Assembly: GCF_900177345.1 (NCBI RefSeq) | Contig: NZ_FWZT01000004.1 | Location: 330,868-394,867 of the forward strand | Direction: 5' to 3' | Source: Pseudobacteriovorax antillogorgiicola | GTDB lineage: Bacteria > Bdellovibrionota_B > Oligoflexia > Oligoflexales > Oligoflexaceae | DNA: 64,000 bases | In this document: one piece after another, positions 59,531 to 64,000 of the stretch | How the letters are laid out: each line of letters begins with the position of its first letter | Numbering within the stretch: the first letter of the stretch is position 1 | The notes under the pieces: generated by a model | Database searches by the model: none | The model's input: the letters and a program-made list of their open reading frames with translations, nothing else | Told to the model about the DNA's origin: nothing | Made by a program: the position numbers and the translations under genes

Positions 59531-61543
59531 CTATCTGCCATTGGCCATTTCTCCCTCGATTATTACTTTTGGCTTTCTATGGATCATTTTAAAATCTCGA
59601 CTGTGTGGGACTGTATTCTCGATCAATTTCTTGTGAATAACTTGCATGCTAAGAGTTAAGCCCATTAAGGTATCTATTTTCTTTCGCAGCCCACTAGTTC
59701 TAGGCAAAGTATTCCATAGGAACTTCAGCAGAGCTACGAACTTTGGCTTGAATATTTCAGATTGCTGCAACGCACTTTGTGAAAGGTATTCGCCAAATAA
59801 TTCACGACCTCGGTGAGTTTTGCTCAATGTTAGCCAGTCTGGAGACATAAAGGGGTGCTTATGGATCTTTCGATGAAACTGAGGTAGCTCATCCTTATAA
59901 CTATCAAAAAGCACATACTTTTCACGAAGGTTGGCGAGATCCATAAAGTATTTAGGAGGAATCGTGCCAACAGCTTCGAGAAGTTCTCTATCTAAGAAAG
60001 GGGTCCTGCATTCGATGCTATTTGCCATTTCTACGCGATCAGCTAGATTCGGAATCATATAGCAGTAGAGCTGGTTCAGGGTCATTTCCTTTGAAGCATT
60101 TATAGGGTCTAAGGCCTTCATGGCTTCAATATCAAATTGTGATTTAAAGCAATTTTCAGGATTATCGTTTGCCATTATTCCTAGTTTCTTTGTTTGAAAC
60201 AGCTTTTGAATGAGGTTACCATACTCTTCAGATCTAAGCGGCATAAAGGCGGCATAGCCGTATATATGGTTGGGTCGAGACCAATCTACTTTCCGGTTCC
60301 AGTGAATTCCCTCTGATCGAGTTTCTTTCGCTTGAAACTTTTTCCAGAGTTCTAGGCCTTGCTTACGCTCTTCACCACCTTGCTTCAACATGCGCCAGAT
60401 GGCCTCTAGCTTAAAGTAAGGATATCCTGCAAAGACTTCATCCGCACCTTCACCAGTAAGGCAAACTTTTTCTCCTTGCTGGTGTACAAGTTCAGATAGC
60501 TGCATCTTGGCGACTGCACCAGGATTGGCAATCGCACTTTCTGTATGATATGCAGTGCGTTCGAGATTGTCTGCAATGGTGTCCATAGAACAATCTAGTT
60601 TATTGAATTTCGCTCCATAATGATCTGCCATCTGCCTTGCCAGATGTGACTCATCATAGACAGAATCACCGAAACCGATGGTATAGGCATTAAAGTCTTG
60701 TCGTTCCCGAGACATCAAAGCACATACAATGGAAGAATCGAGACCACCGCTTAGATAGGTGTTGACTTTGACATCTGCCACTAGCCTTCTACTGACGGCC
60801 TTCTGAAGTTTTTCGCGAACGAGTTTCTTGGCATCTTCAAAGGTCATGGATTGATCAACATCATAAGACTGCTGCCAATAGCGATGCTCACTTTTCTTAC
60901 CTTCAGCATTGATACATAGAAAATGGCCTGGCTTTATACTTTGAATACCTTCAAAGGCTGAGATAGCTGGAGAAAATGCACCGAATAGGGGTCCACACAG
61001 ATAGTCTTTACTAATCTTTCTCGGCACGCGAGGTAGGGCGAAAATTCCTTTAACCTCGGATGAAAATATCATTTCCTGATCGCTTTCATAGAAAAATAGA
61101 GGCTTAACTCCAGCGTAGTCTCGCACTGCATAAAGATTTTTTTTGCGCCCATCCCAAAGCATGAATGCAAATTCACCATTGAGCTTGGCAAAGGCATCAG
61201 TACCGTAGTGCCGATATAGCTCGATAATAACCTCAGTATCACTTTTTGTCGCAAAGCTACTGCCCTTAGCTTCTAATTTTTTTCGCCAGATTTCATGATC
61301 GTAGATCTCGCCATTGAAAACGATTGCCAGTTCTCCTGACTTATTGTCAAACATGGGCTGCTGTCCCGAGTGAATATCTAGAATACTAAGGCGTACATGG
61401 GCAAGTCCGATCGAGTTATCATTCAGAAGGGAAAAGCCAGCTTCATCTGGGCCACGATGCTCGATTGCAGAGGACATAGCTGCAAGATCTTGGGGGTCGA
61501 CCAGATTATTTTTCTTTTTGACGATAATGTTAATACCACACAT
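59531..61543 (-). CDS. asnB: Asparagine synthetase (glutamine-hydrolysing) family protein
   Basis: 670 residues. Ntn glutaminase domain starts with the catalytic Cys2 (MCGINIIV), with HRGPDEAG and NGEIYDHE; the synthetase domain (from about 230) has the PP-loop SGGLDSS and later LTGEGADEVFAGYPYF, the usual AsnB/TldF-like motif. Residues make it complete for amide transfer from Gln to Asp with ATP. Length and C-terminus are slightly longer than AsnB. It follows a MaoC-like gene at 66 bp, an unusual neighbour for a housekeeping asnB, so a related amidation in a special pathway is also possible. Symbol used as family name. Confidence 0.88.
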   Translation of the reverse strand: MCGINIIVKKKNNLVDPQDLAAMSSAIEHRGPDEAGFSLLNDNSIGLAHVRLSILDIHSGQQPMFDNKSGELAIVFNGEIYDHEIWRKKLEAKGSSFATKSDTEVIIELYRHYGTDAFAKLNGEFAFMLWDGRKKNLYAVRDYAGVKPLFFYESDQEMIFSSEVKGIFALPRVPRKISKDYLCGPLFGAFSPAISAFEGIQSIKPGHFLCINAEGKKSEHRYWQQSYDVDQSMTFEDAKKLVREKLQKAVSRRLVADVKVNTYLSGGLDSSIVCALMSRERQDFNAYTIGFGDSVYDESHLARQMADHYGAKFNKLDCSMDTIADNLERTAYHTESAIANPGAVAKMQLSELVHQQGEKVCLTGEGADEVFAGYPYFKLEAIWRMLKQGGEERKQGLELWKKFQAKETRSEGIHWNRKVDWSRPNHIYGYAAFMPLRSEEYGNLIQKLFQTKKLGIMANDNPENCFKSQFDIEAMKALDPINASKEMTLNQLYCYMIPNLADRVEMANSIECRTPFLDRELLEAVGTIPPKYFMDLANLREKYVLFDSYKDELPQFHRKIHKHPFMSPDWLTLSKTHRGRELFGEYLSQSALQQSEIFKPKFVALLKFLWNTLPRTSGLRKKIDTLMGLTLSMQVIHKKLIENTVPHSRDFKMIHRKPKVIIEGEMANGR

Positions 61544-61609
61544 GATTTAAATGCCTCGCTTTATCGTAAATAATTGAATTAAAATCTCTTTGGGTTGTTG
61601 TGACCTGTG

Positions 61610-62563
61610 TTATGAAAATGTCCCTGCGGTTAGCAAAGATCCGTTTTCATCACAGACCTCGAATTTATTGCCTGATGTATACAGGTGCACGTCTTGATCT
61701 ACGAGAACCGGTCTACAAAAGGTAATACTGATTTGATTAAGCGGGCTTTTTTTGATTTGTGTGAGTTTGTGGATACAGTGATTCATCATCCCGTATCCTT
61801 GAAGGAATGCTCTTTTTTGACCTGTTAAGCGCGCTCCCCAATTGGTAGTATGGATGATGTTAAAATCTCCAGAGACTTTTGCGAATTCGTGTCCAGCTGC
61901 TTTAGAGATTGCAATGGTCGCGTGTCCAGAAGATCCTGAATCTGACATTGAAAGTTTGCTTAGTCTACGGGAAATTCCAGAAAAGTTCCTTGGATCGTAA
62001 CTTGACTGTGACTTCAGCTGAGACAGGTGCTTTTCGCTGCAGTTTTTAACAAACCAAAAGTCTTTGTGATGTCTAACCAATTCACCAATCTGATTAAAGA
62101 CATCCGTTGCTACGACCAGAATACACTGTTTCTTCCTGACAATAATCTCTGCGAGGTGTGAAGCTAAAGTGAACTCAACACCTTCGCTAATAGGTTCATT
62201 GGGTTTCAGAATTTCGACATCACCACGTAAGTGTAAAATAGTTGAGAAATTGACATTGACCTGTTTTAGAATATCAAAAAGTCCGAAAGCACCAGCGCTA
62301 TTATAATATGTTAGGGGTGATGCTACATCGCTGTCTTTTCTAGCAATAAATTTATTCCAGTTTTTAATATCTTTCTGGGTTATACGAAGGCAGTACTTGG
62401 CTGCCCTAACATCGCCTTTAAAGCTTGGCCTATGAGGTCTAATGAGACCCTGGAGCATCTCCTTAGTGTACTTAGGGATGTATAATTTTCCTTGCAGATT
62501 GACGATTCGCTTTTTATTAAATTTGGGATGAATCTGCTTCAACGGGTGATATGACGTTTGCAT
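61610..62563 (-). CDS. MaoC-like hot-dog domain protein
   Basis: 317 residues. The C-terminal 130 residues match a MaoC/enoyl-CoA hydratase domain: FAKVSGDFNIIHTTNWGARL retains the Asp-x-Asn-x-x-His core, and LQGYGM takes the place of the usual AHGM, so the second half of the site is altered. The N-terminal 180 residues are a second, diverged hot-dog-like half, with VEFTLASHLAEIIVRKKQCILVV. A substrate acyl-CoA or acyl-ACP is expected by family. First gene of a two-gene unit with the AsnB-like gene. Function uncertain. Confidence 0.7.
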   Translation of the reverse strand: MQTSYHPLKQIHPKFNKKRIVNLQGKLYIPKYTKEMLQGLIRPHRPSFKGDVRAAKYCLRITQKDIKNWNKFIARKDSDVASPLTYYNSAGAFGLFDILKQVNVNFSTILHLRGDVEILKPNEPISEGVEFTLASHLAEIIVRKKQCILVVATDVFNQIGELVRHHKDFWFVKNCSEKHLSQLKSQSSYDPRNFSGISRRLSKLSMSDSGSSGHATIAISKAAGHEFAKVSGDFNIIHTTNWGARLTGQKRAFLQGYGMMNHCIHKLTQIKKSPLNQISITFCRPVLVDQDVHLYTSGNKFEVCDENGSLLTAGTFS

Positions 62564-63010
62564 AACAGCTTCCTCTGATCAGCGATAAGTTACGCTTGAA
62601 GAAAGCAACAATTGTTCCTCGCATAAGTGACCTTCCGAAGTTTCCAAATCGCGGGGTAATCCATTTGGAATCGTTAATAATATCAAGTACTTAGATGGAT
62701 TGATTATGATGTAAGGTCAGAATTGGTCGGCTCCTAAAAATGTAGGCTAGCAGAGGGTGAGATCACTGGCTCCGTCGAGTTTTCTTTCTATTATATTGCG
62801 TGACCAATCGTTTGATACTTTACTAAAGCTTAAACAATTCATCATTCAATCTGAGGGTATCTAAAATCCCAGTAAGATTGAAACCTCCCTTTTACCTAAC
62901 CGCCTTCTAAAACTAAGACTATAGTGACCCGCTTTGCCTAATGCACAAAATCTCACAGTCCATAAGTTTCTTCCGATAACTATTAGGTGTTTAACAATGA
63001 TTAGTTTGAA
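62564..63010. other. Divergent intergenic region, no gene seen
   Basis: 447 bp between divergent genes, AT-rich throughout. It should hold promoters for the MaoC-like pair and the 7TMR-DISM gene. A 5-codon frame (ATG 62998) overlaps the start at 63011 but is too short to call. No repeat or RNA gene recognised. Confidence 0.45.
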
Positions 63011-63769
63011 ATGATATCGATCTTGAAAATCCTTGTCGTTGTTTTAATCTTTATGGATTATGCGTCCGCAAAGGAAGAGCAAGTCTATCTCGATTCGGAT
63101 AATCTGGTAGGCCAAGCTGTTGGAACCTATACCCGCTGGCTTCAGAGTGAACAGTCAATATTTGATATTACCAATGGGAAGCATGACAATGCGTTCACCG
63201 ATGGTGATGTAGCAATGATTAATAAAAATTATACCTACGATACCTATTGGTATCATGTGGCCATTAGAAACAGTGATGGCTCAAAAGTAATCTATCTCCA
63301 TGATCCACAGAGTTTCTACAATGTGTTTCAAGTCTTTGTTGATGGTAAGTTGGTGGGTGACCTAGATTTGAAAAACTCTCTCCAGAGTCGCATAGTTCCC
63401 ATATCTCTTAAGGAAAACCAAATCACAGACGTTTTCATTAAGAAGAATACTGAAGGGCTCATTCATCAATCGAATTGGAGTTTCTGGACGAATCTTGATG
63501 ACTTGAAAGACCACATTCACAACTCTGAAAAGGTTTTCGTCGCACTATTCACTATCTACAGCATGAGTTTTCTCATTACCGTGCTCGCCTTTTTGTCCTT
63601 TAGAGAAACTATCTACTTTTTTTACGCGGGTTATCTTGCATCATTTATTGTTTTCTTGATGAATACCTGGTCGGTCTTTTATATACCACTCATTACTGAA
63701 TACGGAGCGAATGCAACCACTGTGCGCTATGTGCCAGGGGAGTGTGAGACAAATCTGCCGATAGATTAG
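63011..63769 (+). pseudogene. 7TMR-DISM sensor gene truncated by IS insertion
   Basis: The open frame encodes a signal peptide, a 7TMR-DISMED2-like extracytoplasmic domain (about 20-170; YTYDTYWYHVAIRN, FQVFVDGKLVGDLDL) and only the first two to three of seven membrane helices (VALFTIYSMSFLITVLAFLSF; FFYAGYLASFIVFLMNTW). Native sequence ends near 63720; the last 17 codons (TVRYVPGECETNLPID) read into the IS end before a stop. The missing part would be the other helices and an output domain. Probably non-functional. Confidence 0.85.
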
Positions 63770-64000
63770 TATAATGTTTGCGCGGTAGTGAAAGGTCTCA
63801 AAATGACAAAGAATCAAGAAAATCTTACCAAAAGTAGAGACACACATCAGGTGGAGGATAAGCCTAAAAGAAGGCAGTTCAGCCCTGAGTACAAGAAGAA
63901 GATTCTTACAGAACTGGAACAAACCCAAGGCAAAAGAGGTGCTGTAGGGGAGATCCTCCGTCGGGAGGGTCTTTATGCAACCCAAGTGGCTACATGGAAG
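63721..64000 (+). mobile_element. Left end of an IS3-family insertion sequence (partial)
   Basis: Begins at about 63721 with TGTGCGCTATG, consistent with the TG terminal dinucleotide of IS3 elements, and continues to the window edge. It contains the transposase OrfA gene from 63803. The right end, direct repeat and OrfB are outside the window, so completeness cannot be judged. Confidence 0.8.
63803..64000 (+). CDS. IS3-family transposase OrfA, partial
   Basis: ATG 63803 opens a frame that stays open for 66 codons to the window edge. Residues about 24-66 (KRRQFSPEYKKKILTELEQ, then GEILRREGLYATQVATWK) are the helix-turn-helix of the IS3-type OrfA, which binds the IS ends; the RREGLY...TW pattern is typical. 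The C-terminal leucine zipper and the OrfB DDE catalytic part, usually expressed by -1 frameshifting, lie beyond the window. Confidence 0.88.
   Translation, partial: MTKNQENLTKSRDTHQVEDKPKRRQFSPEYKKKILTELEQTQGKRGAVGEILRREGLYATQVATWK

Noticed and set aside
62998..63013. Five-codon leader frame overlapping the 7TMR-DISM start
   Set aside because: Too short and without its own ribosome binding site.

Overview
The window looks like chromosome of a free-living Gram-negative bacterium of moderate GC, with dense coding on both strands, a TonB-dependent receptor, several predicted outer-membrane barrels and at least a dozen lipoproteins with clear lipoboxes followed by Asp/Glu/Ser-rich linkers. PilZ and cyclic-nucleotide-binding proteins, CheA-like kinases with Hpt domains, 7TMR-DISM sensors, a SpoIIE-type phosphatase and DUF4105/DUF3015 proteins together suggest Bdellovibrionota/Oligoflexia (Pseudobacteriovorax-like). 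This assignment is an inference from gene style; no rRNA or tRNA gene was seen.

Layout. 1-1401: partial CHASE2 sensor running off the left edge. 1554-1677: a 124-bp element with perfect 24-bp inverted repeats. 1.8-9.2 kb: a small lipoprotein, a DUF2087 protein, a cyclic-nucleotide-binding/D-lactate dehydrogenase fusion, a secreted trypsin-like protease, a class C beta-lactamase-like hydrolase and a CBS/zinc-ribbon pair. 9.7-12.0 kb: a lipoprotein with seven tandem 73-residue Cys-rich repeats, then an orphan kinase ATPase fragment. 13-23 kb: LysR regulator, S10 carboxypeptidase, PilZ protein with a displaced start, CRP-like protein, GST, an FN3-LRR-cytochrome c lipoprotein and a beta-propeller lipoprotein. 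23-33.9 kb: TonB receptor preceded by an AT-rich Fur-like dyad, then lipoproteins and a barrel, two of the lipoproteins being paralogues, and a DUF3015/DUF4105 pair. 34-41.3 kb: a signalling block on the minus strand (PAS/Hpt/ATPase kinase, CheX-like phosphatase, CheY-like receiver, second Hpt/ATPase kinase) next to a 7TMR-DISM/SpoIIE phosphatase. 41.5-49.7 kb: envelope proteins, a decayed HDOD gene and a lone receiver. 49.8-54 kb: tandem DUF2277 genes, AI-2E-type permease, small alarmone synthetase. 54.3-57 kb: a four-gene envelope operon with MGHG-motif domains, probably metal related, ending in a strong terminator. 57-62.6 kb: aldehyde dehydrogenase, periplasmic binding protein, and an asparagine synthetase/MaoC-like pair. 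63-64 kb: a 7TMR-DISM sensor gene cut by an IS3-family element that leaves the window.

How it fits together. Much of the window concerns sensing and envelope functions. The 33.9-39.2 kb operon could form a self-contained phosphorelay (two Hpt/ATPase kinases, one receiver, one CheX-type phosphatase). Many genes end in hairpins placed on or beside the stop codon, usually without a U-tract; the 56977-57012 terminator is the clear canonical exception.

Limits: families were recognised by eye from motifs, no database search was run, and residue positions marked 'about' are approximate.
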